This document shows, piece after piece, positions 50,618 to 60,590 of a stretch of 64,000 nucleotides of DNA; positions within the stretch are counted from its first letter, which is position 1; every line of letters starts with the position of its first letter. The translations under genes were made by a program, and so were the position numbers. The stretch comes from Marinobacter sp. C7 (GTDB lineage: Bacteria; Pseudomonadota; Gammaproteobacteria; Pseudomonadales; Oleiphilaceae), in NCBI RefSeq assembly GCF_022343555.1, contig NZ_JAKQZH010000001.1, forward strand, positions 1,966,108 through 2,030,107. The letters run 5' to 3'. The notes beneath the pieces are model-generated. The model was not told the DNA's origin and searched no databases. It saw only the letters and a program-made list of their open reading frames with translations.

Positions 50618-51472
50618 TTAATCAAACACCACGGTCTTGTTTTCGTAGGTAATCACCCGGTCCTCGACATGCGCCCGCAGGCCCCGGGCCAACACGTTCT
50701 TCTCCACATCCTTGCCCAGGCGAACCATGTCTTCGATGGAATCGCTGTGGTTGATGCGGATGACGTCCTGCTCGATGATCGGGCCCTCGTCGAGGTCCTG
50801 GGTCACGTAGTGGCAGGTGGCGCCAATCAGCTTCACACCGCGACTGTACGCCTGGTGGTACGGACGGGCACCCGCGAAGGACGGCAGGAAGCTGTGGTGG
50901 ATATTGATCACCTTGCCGGCGTATTTCTCACACAACTCGGCCGGGAGGATTTGCATATAGCGGGCCAGGACCACCACATCGGTTTCGTACTTCTCGAACA
51001 GTTCCTCGATGTGGGCGAATGCCTCGGCCTTGTTCTCCTTGCTCACCGGCACGTGGTGATACGGGATTTCATGCCATTCCACCATGCGGCGCAAATCATC
51101 ATGGTTGGAAATGACCGCGACGATCTCGGCGTTCAGCTCCTTGCTGTGCCAACGGTGCAGAAGATCCGCCAGGCAGTGGGATTCCTTGCTGCACATGAGG
51201 ATCACCCGCTTTGGTCGCGCGGAATCGGCGATGTGCCAGTTCATGTTGAACTCGCGGGCAATGGGCTCGAATGCGGCACGGAACTGGTCCAGTCCGAACG
51301 GGATGGACTCGGCCTTGATCTCGTGACGCATGAAGAACCAGCCGGTATGAGTATCCGAATGGTGGCTCGCCTCGGTAATCCAGCCATTGTAGGTGGACAG
51401 GAAATTACTCACCTTGGCAACGATTCCGACCCGGTCCGGGCAGGAAATCACAAGACGATAGGTATGCTCCAT
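50618..51472 (-). CDS. purU: Formyltetrahydrofolate deformylase
   Basis: A 284-residue enzyme releasing formate from 10-formyl-THF. N-terminal ACT domain (RLVISCPDRVGIVAKVS) then the hydrolase domain with ICNHDDL-type VISNHDDLR, KVINIHHSFLPSF and the catalytic Asp in ATCHYVTQDLDEGPI. The length equals E. coli PurU. Divergent from ggt. Confidence 0.95.
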   Translation of the reverse strand: MEHTYRLVISCPDRVGIVAKVSNFLSTYNGWITEASHHSDTHTGWFFMRHEIKAESIPFGLDQFRAAFEPIAREFNMNWHIADSARPKRVILMCSKESHCLADLLHRWHSKELNAEIVAVISNHDDLRRMVEWHEIPYHHVPVSKENKAEAFAHIEELFEKYETDVVVLARYMQILPAELCEKYAGKVINIHHSFLPSFAGARPYHQAYSRGVKLIGATCHYVTQDLDEGPIIEQDVIRINHSDSIEDMVRLGKDVEKNVLARGLRAHVEDRVITYENKTVVFD

Positions 51473-51616
51473 GAAAGCCTTTCCTTAACTTGAATCCGGG
51501 AAAGCTGGTGCGACGGGGACCCCGGCGGAAAAACACAAGGCGGGCAATCGGTACGCACCATCAAAAATGACCGGCTATCATAGCCTATCTGAACGCCTAA
51601 AACGAGGAATGGACGC

Positions 51617-53320
51617 ATGCGGACGATCGTGTTTTTAGTGCTGATGAGTTGCCTGCCCAGCGCCTGGGCACAGGCCATTATCGAAGGCGAGCGGTTTCAC
51701 CCGGTCCAGGGCCAACACGGCATGGTCGCCACCAGTCACACCCTCGCCACGGAAGTGGCGCTGGAGGTACTCAGGAATGGCGGCAATGCCGTCGATGCCG
51801 CGGTCACGGCGGGCTTTGCGCTAGCCGTCACTCAGCCCCGCTCAGGCAACATCGGCGGTGGCGGTTTTATGCTTTTCTCTCCGGGCGACGGCAGTGCCCC
51901 CGAGGCTATCGACTACCGCGAGAAGGCGCCGGCGGCCGCCAGCGAAACCATGTTCCAGGATGAGAATGGCAACGTGGTCACCAACCGCAGCCGGTTTACC
52001 CACCTCGCCGCCGGCGTGCCGGGTACCGTGGCCGGCCTGGCACTGGCGCTGGAACGCCATGGCACGATCAGCCTTGAAGAGGCCCTGGCACCAGCGATCC
52101 GGCTGGCCCGGGAGGGCTTTATAGTGCCCCACCGGTTCACCGAAGGACTGGAGCAGGCAAAGGACCGGCTGCAGCGCTGGCCCGCGACGCTGGAAACCTT
52201 CTACAAGGAAGACGGCTCCGCCTGGCAGCCAGGAGAGCGTTTCCGTCAGCCCGAGCTGGCCGCCACCCTGCAGCGGATTGCCGATAACGGCGTCAGGGGC
52301 TTCTACGAGGGTGAAACCGCCCGCCTCATTGCCGAAGAAATGGAACGAAACGGAGGCCTGATCACCGAGCAGGACCTCCGGGATTATGAGCCAGCCATCC
52401 GCGAGCCAGTGCACGGCACCTATCGCGGCCATGACATCTATTCCATGTCGCCGCCCTCCTCCGGCGGCACCCACATCGTCCAGATCCTCAACATTCTCGA
52501 GGGCTACCCGATTTCGGACTGGGGCCACAACTCTGCCAGCACCATCCACCACATGGCCGAAGCCATGAAACTGGCCTACGCCGACCGTTCGCAATACCTC
52601 GGGGACACCGACTACGTAGACGTACCACTCGACGGCCTGACCAGCAAGGCTTACGCAGAGGGCTTGCGAGAGACGATCAAGCCGGATCAGGCCCGCCCCG
52701 CCAGCGAAATTGCCCCCGGCGAGCCCGCTGCCTACGAAAGCCCCGAGACCACCCACTTCTCGGTGGTCGATCGCTGGGGCAATGCGGTCTCCAACACCTA
52801 CACCATCAATTTCAGCTACGGCTCGGGGATTACCGTGGCCGGCGCCGGGTTTCTGCTCAACAACGAGATGGACGACTTCAGCGCCAAGCCCGGCGTGCCC
52901 AACGCCTACGGCCTGATTGGCGGCGAAGCCAACAAGGTGGAAGCGGGCAAACGCATGCTCAGCTCCATGTCGCCCACCATCGTCCGCAGGGACGGCAGGA
53001 ACTTCCTGGTCACCGGCAGCCCCGGCGGCTCCAGGATCATTACCACGACGTTGCAGGTGGTAATGAACGTGATCGACCATAATATGAACATACAGACAGC
53101 GGTCAGCGTGCCCCGGGTACACCATCAATGGCTGCCGGACGAGATCCGCATTGAACAGGGCGTCAGCCCCGACACCGTTCGGCGGCTTGAGGACAAGGGC
53201 CACACGGTGGTGGCCAAATCCGCCATGGGCGCCATTCAGAGCATCCTGATCGGGCCGGATGGTACGCTCTATGGAGGCGCTGATCCGCGCCGGAGCACCT
53301 CATCGGCCATGGGGTATTGA
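51617..53320 (+). CDS. ggt: Gamma-glutamyltransferase
   Basis: A 567-residue periplasmic enzyme that cleaves glutathione. Signal peptide MRTIVFLVLMSCLPSAWA. The precursor self-cleaves at Thr378 (ETTHFSVV), the nucleophile of the small subunit; GSPGGSRI near the C-terminus closes the gamma-glutamyl pocket. Length is standard. Divergent from purU; a YkoF-like gene follows 43 nt later. Confidence 0.96.
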   Translation: MRTIVFLVLMSCLPSAWAQAIIEGERFHPVQGQHGMVATSHTLATEVALEVLRNGGNAVDAAVTAGFALAVTQPRSGNIGGGGFMLFSPGDGSAPEAIDYREKAPAAASETMFQDENGNVVTNRSRFTHLAAGVPGTVAGLALALERHGTISLEEALAPAIRLAREGFIVPHRFTEGLEQAKDRLQRWPATLETFYKEDGSAWQPGERFRQPELAATLQRIADNGVRGFYEGETARLIAEEMERNGGLITEQDLRDYEPAIREPVHGTYRGHDIYSMSPPSSGGTHIVQILNILEGYPISDWGHNSASTIHHMAEAMKLAYADRSQYLGDTDYVDVPLDGLTSKAYAEGLRETIKPDQARPASEIAPGEPAAYESPETTHFSVVDRWGNAVSNTYTINFSYGSGITVAGAGFLLNNEMDDFSAKPGVPNAYGLIGGEANKVEAGKRMLSSMSPTIVRRDGRNFLVTGSPGGSRIITTTLQVVMNVIDHNMNIQTAVSVPRVHHQWLPDEIRIEQGVSPDTVRRLEDKGHTVVAKSAMGAIQSILIGPDGTLYGGADPRRSTSSAMGY

Positions 53321-53363
53321 ACGAAACCGATTGATCCGGGTCACTGATCCGAGAGGAGGTACC

Positions 53364-53612
53364 ATGTATCTTTCAGTACAACTGAGCTGCTATCCGCTCA
53401 AGGATGACTACAAACAACCGATCTGGGATCTCATCGCCCGACTTGAACAATCCGGGCTGGAGGTGTATCCCGGACGTATGAGTACAGAAATTTTTGGCGA
53501 ATACGACGAAGTCATGAAAGTGCTCTCGGATACCATGAAGTGGTCATTCGAGACCTACGGCAAGTCTGTGTTCGTCGCAAAAATCATGGAGGGCGACCGG
53601 AGGCCCAGATGA
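53364..53612 (+). CDS. YkoF/MTH1187-like small protein
   Basis: An 82-residue protein (MYLSVQLSCYPLKDDYKQPI) with the ferredoxin-like fold pattern of the YkoF / thiamine-binding DUF77 group: a strand with polar end, a helix IWDLIARLEQSG, then MSTEIFGEYDEVM. Members bind thiamine-like ligands or act as accessory domains. It has a near-ideal GAGAGGAGGT ribosome site. Its stop overlaps the ftsH start (ATGA), which couples the two; the functional link is unknown. Confidence 0.8.
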   Translation: MYLSVQLSCYPLKDDYKQPIWDLIARLEQSGLEVYPGRMSTEIFGEYDEVMKVLSDTMKWSFETYGKSVFVAKIMEGDRRPR

Positions 53613-55516
53613 CAGCACCACAGGGACCGGACCAGCAAAAACCGGACAACAACCAGCAGCCCGCGATTCCCAACCAGTTTGCCTTTCTCTGGTTAAGCGC
53701 GGCCATCTTCCTGATGGTGCTGTGGTTACAGGGCGGGGACCAACCACGCCAGCAGGAGCTTGCCTACTCCGAGTTCAAGACCGCGGTGGCCGAACGCCAG
53801 GTTGCTGAAGTCACCCTGAAATCAGAGGCGATCGTTGGCCTATTCAACGATCAGGGCATGACCGACTTCAGCAGTGAAAGCCCGGGCCCCCAACCGACGA
53901 CCGGCTTCCATACGGTCCGCCCTCCCATGGAAGACCCGGAACTGCTGCCCCTCCTTGAGCAAAACAACGTCACCATCCGGGCCACCAGTTCGGAGCTTCC
54001 GTGGTGGCAACAACTGATCCAGGCATTCCTGCCATGGATTCTCCTGCTGGCCCTGATGTTCTGGTTCTGGGGCGCCGCCCAGCGGCGGATGACCCAGGGC
54101 GGCGGCCTGTTTGATTACGCCAAATCCAAGGCGCGTCGGGCCCGCCCTGAAACGTCCCGCACCACCCTGGACGACGTGGCCGGCATCGAATCGGCCAAAC
54201 GGGAGATCACCGAGATTATCGATTTCCTGAAGGCCCCGGAACGGTTCCGTCGGCTCGGGGCGGTAATGCCCAAGGGCATACTGCTGGTTGGCCCGCCGGG
54301 CACAGGCAAAACCCTGCTGGCCCGGGCCATTGCCGGAGAAGCAGATGTGCCCTTCTTCAGCATCAGCGCCTCGGAATTCATCGAAATGTTTGTGGGCGTG
54401 GGCGCGGCACGGGTCCGCGACATGTTCCAGACAGCCCGCAAAGAGGCGCCCGCGCTGATCTTCATTGATGAACTGGACGCAGTCGGCCGCTCCCGTGGCA
54501 CTGGCCTCGGCGGCGGCCATGATGAACGGGAGCAGACCCTTAATCAGATCCTGACCGAAATGGACGGGTTCGAGGAGCATGAGAACATTCTGGTACTGGC
54601 CGCCACCAACCGGCCGGACGTACTGGACACCGCCCTGCTCCGCCCCGGGCGCTTCGACCGCACGATTACCCTCGATCGCCCCCACAAGGATGCGCGGGAA
54701 GCCATTCTGAGCGTGCATGTCCGCAAGGTTCCGCTGGCAGACGATGTGAACCTGGCCGAAGTCGCCGCGCGGACCATCGGTTTCTCCGGCGCCGACCTCA
54801 AGAACCTCGTAAACGAGGCTGCCCTGACCGCAGTCCGCGAAAACAAGGACAAGATCGACGCCCAGTGCTTCGACGAGGCCCGGGACCGCCTTATCCTCGG
54901 GGAGGAACGGGACGCCCAGCTGACCCCGGAGGAAAAGCAGGCCGTCGCGTACCACGAAAGCGGCCATGCCATCATGGCCTACTTCATGCCGAAGGCGGAC
55001 CCGCTCACCAAGATCACCATCATTCCCCACGGCATGGCCATGGGTGTGACCGAACAGACCCCGAAGGAAGACCGCTACACCTTCACAGAGAGCTATCTGA
55101 AAGATCGCATCAAGGTCATGCTTGGCGGCCGCTCGGCGGAAAAAATTGTCTACGGCGAGGTCAGTACCGGCGCCCAGAACGATCTCAAGGAAGCCACCAA
55201 ACTGTTGCGCAAGATGATCGGTCAATGGGGTATGAGCGAGAAGCTCGGACCTCTGGGCCTGAGCATCGGTGAGGAGCACGTTTTCCTGGGCCGGGAGATG
55301 GGCGCACCACGGGAATTCAGCGAAAAGATGGCGGAGCTGATTGACGGCGAAATCCAGACCCAGCTCCTGGCGCTGGAAAAAGCCACGGTGGATTTCCTGA
55401 CCGAACACCGGAACCACCTGGAGGCCCTGGCCAAGGCCCTGCTCAAGAAAGAAACCCTGTCCGCCGGGGAAATCGAGAAAATCCTCAACAAGGAAGGCGC
55501 CCGCAAGATCGCCTGA
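53609..55516 (+). CDS. FtsH/Yme1-type ATP-dependent zinc metalloprotease
   Basis: A 635-residue membrane AAA protease. TM segments near 23-41 and 138-155 flank a short periplasmic loop; Walker A GPPGTGKT at 228-235, SRH region TNRPDVLD, M41 zinc motif HESGH at 449-453 with downstream D in GAQNDLKEA. It lies outside the usual rrmJ-ftsH-folP locus and is coupled to a YkoF-like gene, so it is probably a second FtsH paralogue with its own substrates (inference). ATG 53609 overlaps the preceding stop; an upstream frame is spurious. Confidence 0.93.
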   Translation: MTAPQGPDQQKPDNNQQPAIPNQFAFLWLSAAIFLMVLWLQGGDQPRQQELAYSEFKTAVAERQVAEVTLKSEAIVGLFNDQGMTDFSSESPGPQPTTGFHTVRPPMEDPELLPLLEQNNVTIRATSSELPWWQQLIQAFLPWILLLALMFWFWGAAQRRMTQGGGLFDYAKSKARRARPETSRTTLDDVAGIESAKREITEIIDFLKAPERFRRLGAVMPKGILLVGPPGTGKTLLARAIAGEADVPFFSISASEFIEMFVGVGAARVRDMFQTARKEAPALIFIDELDAVGRSRGTGLGGGHDEREQTLNQILTEMDGFEEHENILVLAATNRPDVLDTALLRPGRFDRTITLDRPHKDAREAILSVHVRKVPLADDVNLAEVAARTIGFSGADLKNLVNEAALTAVRENKDKIDAQCFDEARDRLILGEERDAQLTPEEKQAVAYHESGHAIMAYFMPKADPLTKITIIPHGMAMGVTEQTPKEDRYTFTESYLKDRIKVMLGGRSAEKIVYGEVSTGAQNDLKEATKLLRKMIGQWGMSEKLGPLGLSIGEEHVFLGREMGAPREFSEKMAELIDGEIQTQLLALEKATVDFLTEHRNHLEALAKALLKKETLSAGEIEKILNKEGARKIA

Positions 55517-55525
55517 GGTTCACCC

Positions 55526-56251
55526 TCAGGCGTGCGCGACCAGCATCTCGCTGAACAGGGCAAGACAGAATCCGAGCACGGCGCCGAGTGGCGGCCCCCA
55601 GTGCCGGTCCAGCCGGGACTGGGGCGCAATATCCTGAAAGATCAGGTACAGGATCCCACCGGAAGCGAAGAGCATGATCGCCCCCAGGATTGCCTGCTGA
55701 TCGGACAGCACAAAGTAGCCAAGCAGACCGGCCACGGGGCCCGTCACGATCAGAGAACTCATGAACCCAAGCGTCTTCCGCGAGGTATAGCCCGGCTGAT
55801 TGCAGAGTTCACGATAGGCGTTGAAGCCCTCCGGCAGATTCTGCAGGGCAATCAGTGCCGCAAGGAGAGCCGCCATGCCGGGGCTGACGACAATCAGGCC
55901 GCCGAGAGCCGTCGCTTCGGGAATGTAGTCGAGCATCAATCCGGTTAGCTGCGGAGCCTCGCGGCGCCTGAGGCCCAGCACCCGCTCAACGGCAAAAAAC
56001 GACAGCCCGCCCAACAGGATAACGGGAATACTCCATAACGAATCCTGCATGCTGGCACGCCCCTCCGGCACCAGCACCACAGCGACCGCTCCCAGCAGAA
56101 TGCCTCCACCAAAGGCAATCAGGAAGTGACGAAACTCCTGTTCAAGCCAGTTTGGCCTGATGTGTTCAAAGCTGGCCAGCAGCCCACCGGCGGGAATACA
56201 GGCACCTGCGGCGGCCGTCAGTACAACGATATAGACAACATCCAGAAACAT
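55526..56251 (-). CDS. ZIP family divalent metal transporter
   Basis: A 241-residue inner-membrane protein with about eight hydrophobic helices. The zinc-ZIP signature appears in HFLIAFGGGILLGAVAVVLVP, and AALIALQNLPEGFNAY resembles the TM4 motif HNFPEG but with Gln in place of the usual His. TM5 has TGPVAGLLGYFVL. Imports Zn2+ or similar metal, by analogy with ZupT. Convergent with ftsH; a hairpin (GCCTGAGG/CCTCAGGC) covers both stops. Confidence 0.8.
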   Translation of the reverse strand: MFLDVVYIVVLTAAAGACIPAGGLLASFEHIRPNWLEQEFRHFLIAFGGGILLGAVAVVLVPEGRASMQDSLWSIPVILLGGLSFFAVERVLGLRRREAPQLTGLMLDYIPEATALGGLIVVSPGMAALLAALIALQNLPEGFNAYRELCNQPGYTSRKTLGFMSSLIVTGPVAGLLGYFVLSDQQAILGAIMLFASGGILYLIFQDIAPQSRLDRHWGPPLGAVLGFCLALFSEMLVAHA

Positions 56252-56283
56252 CCGGAACCAACGATTCTAAAAGAATGAGTGAG

Positions 56284-57147
56284 TCAGGGCGTCACAGTGA
56301 CCGGCAGGTTCAGTTCCACCAGTAACCGATCGGCACCCTGTTCGTCGAAAACACTGCACTGGCGGCTGACAACGAGTTCAGCCGGGGCTTCCCGGCGGAG
56401 TATCCTGGCCACCTCTGCCGCACTGGCTCGGGGAATGAGCCGGACCCGCGCACCGGCACCCCGGGCGATCAGCTGCTCCTCGATCGCCTTGACCACCTCC
56501 GGACCATTGTCCCGGTTACTGCGCACCAACACCGTCAGGGGCTGGTGACGACGCCTGGCCTGTTCGATACCGACAGCCAGCGCCCTGTGATTGGCGCCCT
56601 GGTCGTCGTTGAGAAGAACAACCACGCCGTGTCCGGGCCGGCGCTGAAGCTCCGCCCAGAGCAAGACATCACCCGGCGCCCGGCGAATAAGCCCCCTGGC
56701 CGTCGATCCGAGGCGGGATCCGGGCGCAGCCGACCAACCGACGCGCCCCATCACCACCAGATCCTCGGGGCCAGCCAGACTGAGAACCTCCTCAATCACG
56801 CGCCCCCGGCACAACTTCAATGCCTGGCGCAGGCCCCGACTGGCCACCGCGCGCTGCAACGATCTGCGCGCCTGCTCCTGAAGCGCGCGCATCCGCATTT
56901 CGAGCATGGCCGAATCCAGTGGACGCGCGGCGCCCGAACTTGCGCCAATCTCACGGGCAAAGTCAAAGCCCGAACAACGCAGCAGATTCACTTCCTCCAC
57001 AAACACGCCAAGGATGTCATTCCCCCGCAGCGCGGCAATGTCAGCCGCGGCCTCCAGTGCGGCCAGACTGAGTCGGGAGCCGTCCAGAAGCACCAGTACG
57101 CGACCGGGACCGGATTCATCCGGAACAGATTGGGGCTGATCAGTCAT
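56284..57147 (-). CDS. Tandem universal stress protein
   Basis: A 287-residue protein with two Usp-like domains. The first (about 15-160) keeps VLVLLDGSRLSLAALE and the ATP-binding-type pattern GRVGWSAAPGSRLGSTARGLIRRAPGDVLLW. The second (about 170-287) is degenerate but similar in layout (VVVLLNDDQGANHRALAVGI). Its ATG overlaps the Lon-like gene stop by 8 nt, so it is translated with that protease. The role is probably in stress response; nucleotide binding is likely for the first domain only. Confidence 0.75.
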   Translation of the reverse strand: MTDQPQSVPDESGPGRVLVLLDGSRLSLAALEAAADIAALRGNDILGVFVEEVNLLRCSGFDFAREIGASSGAARPLDSAMLEMRMRALQEQARRSLQRAVASRGLRQALKLCRGRVIEEVLSLAGPEDLVVMGRVGWSAAPGSRLGSTARGLIRRAPGDVLLWAELQRRPGHGVVVLLNDDQGANHRALAVGIEQARRRHQPLTVLVRSNRDNGPEVVKAIEEQLIARGAGARVRLIPRASAAEVARILRREAPAELVVSRQCSVFDEQGADRLLVELNLPVTVTP

Positions 57148-59545
57148 CGCTATCCTTGCCTCCCTCTCCGTTACCGTTGTCCTTGTCACCGTTCCGCTTC
57201 TTGCCCACCTCTGCAAAGGCGGCGAGGCGATCCTGCACTTTCCGGTTGAAGCTGCCCTCGGGGTAGTCGCCATTTTCATCAGCAACGCCGGCTTCCATGC
57301 CAGTGAGCAACTCGATTGCTTCATTGATGTCCGAGATCGGATAGATCGTGAACCGGCCCTCCGCCATGGCGTCCCTGACATCCGCTCTGAGCATCAAATG
57401 CTCTACGTTGCTCTCCGGCAGCAGGACGCCCTGGCTACCCAGGCCACCGGAATCCCGGCAGACATTGAAAAAGCCCTCGATTTTCTCGTTGACTCCGCCC
57501 ACGGCCTGAACCTCGCCGTGCTGGTTCATGGAACCGGTTACAGCAAAACTCTGCTTCAGCGGCACCCCGGCGATAGCGGACAGCAGGACACAGGTTTCCG
57601 CAATGGACGCCGAATCGCCTTCTACACCGCCATAGGATTGTTCAAACGCCAGACTGGCCGAGAGCGATAACTCCTCATCTCCGGCATAGCGGCTGGCCAG
57701 GAACCGGGACAGGATCATCACTGCCTTGCTATGGATCGGGCCACCCAACTTGGCTTCCCGCTCGATATCCACCACCTGGCCCTTGCCCGGCCGGGCAGTC
57801 GCGGTAATCCGGGTGGGCTGGCCGAACATGGAGGCACCCAGCCGAAGTACGGATAAACCGTTCACCTGCCCCACTTCCTCGCCGCTGGTGGCGATCTTCA
57901 CAATGCCCCGGGTGATTTGCTCCATGCTGCGCTCACGAACCCGGCTGGCCCGATACTCACGTTCATCGATCGCATGCTGGATATGGTCAGCTGCGATGAG
58001 CTCTGTCCCTGCCTGTCCGGCCCAGTAGTCCGCCTCGCTCATCAGATCCCTGAGCACGCGGTCATGGGCGGTGAGCTTGCGCTGGTCACTGGCCAGCCGG
58101 CTGGCATGCTCGATCAGCCGGGCCACACCATCCCGCGTCAACGGTCGCGCTTTAACGCCCCTGGCCATGGTGGCGATCATGCGGGCATAGAGGCTGTAGC
58201 AGTCCGCGTCGCGATCAAGGTCATCCTCGAAATCCGCTTCCACCTTGAACAGGTCCAGGAAGTCAGGGTCGTAATGGGATAGGAGGTAGTAGAGCGTTCG
58301 GTCACCAAGAATAACCACCTTGACCGACACCGGAATGGGTTCCGGCTGCAGACTGGTGGTGCTGACCAGGCCGTAGAGCCGCTCAAGGGATTCGATGCGG
58401 ATTTCACCCGAGAACAGGATTCGTTTGAGGCTCTCCCAGGCCATGGGCTGAGTCAGGACACGGCGGGCATCAAGGATCAGGTACCCGCCGCTGGCCCGGT
58501 GCATGGCTCCCCCCTTGATCAGGGTGAAATCCGTATACAGCGTACCCTGGCGCGCCCGGTGCTCGATCTGGCCAGTCAGGTGCTGGTGGTTGGGCAAATC
58601 TTCATAAATCACCGGAGCGCCCTGCGTCTCGGCGTTGTCCACCAGCAGGTTGACCTTGTAGCGAACCAGCAAGCCGGCCGGCGGACCGCTCTCGCCGTCC
58701 TGGAAGGCTTCGGCATGTTCGACCACATCCTCCCGGACAGCATCCAGGTGCGCCACCACATCGGGGAGGTGTGACCACTTCTCGCGCAGTTCGCCTATCG
58801 GGCCGCCCAACGTAATCTGCACCATCTCTTCATTCAGGGCATGCACCCGCTCGCGCACCTCCTTTCGTAGCTTGGGAATCTGCTGGATGGTCTGCTGGAG
58901 CTTCTTCTGCAACTCCTCCACCTTCGATTCGACCAGCTGTTTTTCTTCATCGGAGAACTTCTTGTATTCCTCGGGATCGATCACCTCACCGTCGCGCATG
59001 GGGGCAAAGGTGAAACCGGCCGGCGTGGTGATCATGGCTATGTTGTTACGGTTGGCCTCTTCCTGGATATCGAACAACCCCTGGTGCTGGCGCTTGGCCA
59101 TCTCCTCCTGCAATTCCTGGATTCTGGACTGGTACTCTTCGCTCTCGAACGTGGCCGGGACGGCCGTACGCAGCTCGTCTGCAAAACCCGCCATGTCCGT
59201 GCGGAATTCACGCCCCTGACCGGCAGGAAAGCGCAGTGCCTTCGGGCGGTCCGAGTTCTTGAAGTTATAGACATGGCACCAGTCCGGCGGCACTTCCTTT
59301 TCACCGGAATGCTTGCTCAGAAACCGCTCCACCAGCTCTTGCTTCCCGGCGCCCGACGGCCCGAGGACAAACAGGTTGAACCCCTTCGCCTGCATACTGG
59401 CGCCGAACTCCAGTGCCCTCAGCACCCGTTCCTGACCGCAGGGCAGCTCGAGATCCTCCAGAGTCTCCGTGGTCTCGAAATCCAGCTTTTCCAGCGGGCA
59501 ACGATGGTAAACCTGATCAATGTTCAGTGGTGCGGGTACTGTCAT
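57140..59545 (-). CDS. Lon-related ATP-dependent protease (LonB-like)
   Basis: An 801-residue AAA plus S16 protease of the putative Lon-related family, which lacks the N-terminal Lon substrate domain. P-loop-like GPSGAGKQ at 62-69; S16 dyad Ser645 (EGDSASIAE) and Lys688 (GVNEKIEGF), 43 residues apart as in E. coli Lon (679/722). A coiled insert lies near residues 180-280. An acidic, Lys-rich tail. The tandem Usp gene follows in the same transcript. The Walker A ends GKQ rather than GKT/S, which deserves notice. Confidence 0.88.
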   Translation of the reverse strand: MTVPAPLNIDQVYHRCPLEKLDFETTETLEDLELPCGQERVLRALEFGASMQAKGFNLFVLGPSGAGKQELVERFLSKHSGEKEVPPDWCHVYNFKNSDRPKALRFPAGQGREFRTDMAGFADELRTAVPATFESEEYQSRIQELQEEMAKRQHQGLFDIQEEANRNNIAMITTPAGFTFAPMRDGEVIDPEEYKKFSDEEKQLVESKVEELQKKLQQTIQQIPKLRKEVRERVHALNEEMVQITLGGPIGELREKWSHLPDVVAHLDAVREDVVEHAEAFQDGESGPPAGLLVRYKVNLLVDNAETQGAPVIYEDLPNHQHLTGQIEHRARQGTLYTDFTLIKGGAMHRASGGYLILDARRVLTQPMAWESLKRILFSGEIRIESLERLYGLVSTTSLQPEPIPVSVKVVILGDRTLYYLLSHYDPDFLDLFKVEADFEDDLDRDADCYSLYARMIATMARGVKARPLTRDGVARLIEHASRLASDQRKLTAHDRVLRDLMSEADYWAGQAGTELIAADHIQHAIDEREYRASRVRERSMEQITRGIVKIATSGEEVGQVNGLSVLRLGASMFGQPTRITATARPGKGQVVDIEREAKLGGPIHSKAVMILSRFLASRYAGDEELSLSASLAFEQSYGGVEGDSASIAETCVLLSAIAGVPLKQSFAVTGSMNQHGEVQAVGGVNEKIEGFFNVCRDSGGLGSQGVLLPESNVEHLMLRADVRDAMAEGRFTIYPISDINEAIELLTGMEAGVADENGDYPEGSFNRKVQDRLAAFAEVGKKRNGDKDNGNGEGGKDSDD

Positions 59546-59691
59546 CGACTACTCCTTCAGAGGGGACGCACTTGGCAATACGGAATGATGGGTGACTGAA
59601 AGGATAGACCACGGGAAAACGATGGTCAGTGACGGGGAAACAGAATCGAAATGAAAACCGAAAGGGACCGGGACTGCCCACACACTCAATA

Positions 59692-59708
59692 TGCGACATT
59701 TTGTCGCA
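59692..59708. promoter_or_regulatory. Inverted repeat upstream of DUF2202 gene
   Basis: TGCGACA, TTT, TGTCGCA: perfect 7-bp arms 125 nt before the ATG. Further down, AGAACTTTT occurs twice (59746 and 59759), a direct repeat spaced 13 nt. Together these look like a regulated promoter; the regulator is unknown. Confidence 0.4.
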
Positions 59709-59833
59709 CTTTTCGGCGACGATAGATACATTTACCTACACAAAAAGAACTTTTAGAGAGAACTTTTCTGGGAGAGCAGCGTCTTAAACAGTGAATTCGG
59801 GTTTTCCCATTACCTGTTCGAGAGAGGTTAGCT

Positions 59834-60520
59834 ATGAACACGAAACCCTTTATCACCGCCACCCTGATCGGCTCCCTGTTCGCGGGCAGCGTTGCCCTGG
59901 CTGCCGGAGGGCCCGGTTACGGCAAACAGGAGGTGGTGCTGGATTCAGCTACAGAAACGTCAGCGAGCGATACCACCGATTCGGACGACAGCAGGCTCAC
60001 CGACATCGAGACCGATGATCTCAGATACATGCGTGAGGAAGAAAAGCTGGCCCGGGATGTGTACCTGACCATGGACCAGCACTGGGGCCAGCAAACCCAG
60101 GTCTTCGCCAAAATCGCACTGTCCGAGGAAGATCACACCACGACCGTTGATTTCCTGCTGGAAAAATTCGATGTGGAAGATCCGGTGGTGAACGACACCA
60201 TCGGCGTATTCACCAATGAGGACCTCCAGGCGCTTTACGACGAGCTCGTGGCCAGGGGCAAGACCTCCTTCATCAACGCCCTCTATGTTGGCGCCCTGAT
60301 CGAAGAAAAGGACATGCGGGATATCCTGGCAGCCATCAACCAGACCGATGAACGCCCGATCATCCTGGCCTATTCCAACCTGCTGGACGGCTCAAAGAGC
60401 CATCTTCGGGCTTTCGTGAGCGTGATTGAAGGCCAGGGCCTGACCTATGAGGCCCAGATTCTCGATTCCGAGGAAGTGGAGCTGATCCTTGAGGATGAAA
60501 GCTCCGTCGACGAGGATTAA
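59834..60520 (+). CDS. DUF2202 ferritin-like exported protein
   Basis: A 228-residue protein with a signal peptide (cleavage near ALA-AG) and a low-complexity Ser/Thr/Asp spacer. The DUF2202 domain (from about residue 63) has EEEKLARDVYL, SEEDHTTTVDFLLEKF, LIEEKDMRDI and SKSHLRAF. These E/H positions resemble a ferritin-like di-metal site. The family is of unknown function, commonly induced under stress or metal/oxygen change. Strong terminator after it. Confidence 0.9.
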   Translation: MNTKPFITATLIGSLFAGSVALAAGGPGYGKQEVVLDSATETSASDTTDSDDSRLTDIETDDLRYMREEEKLARDVYLTMDQHWGQQTQVFAKIALSEEDHTTTVDFLLEKFDVEDPVVNDTIGVFTNEDLQALYDELVARGKTSFINALYVGALIEEKDMRDILAAINQTDERPIILAYSNLLDGSKSHLRAFVSVIEGQGLTYEAQILDSEEVELILEDESSVDED

Positions 60521-60540
60521 AGCCCATCCCTGAAACGAAC

Positions 60541-60566
60541 AAGGGCAGCCAGATGGCTGCCCTTTT
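60541..60566. terminator. Terminator after DUF2202 gene
   Basis: GGGCAGCC, AGAT, GGCTGCCC then TTTTGCTTT. Lies 21 nt after the stop. Confidence 0.9.
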
Positions 60567-60590
60567 GCTTTCCGGCACGAACGTTGAGAC

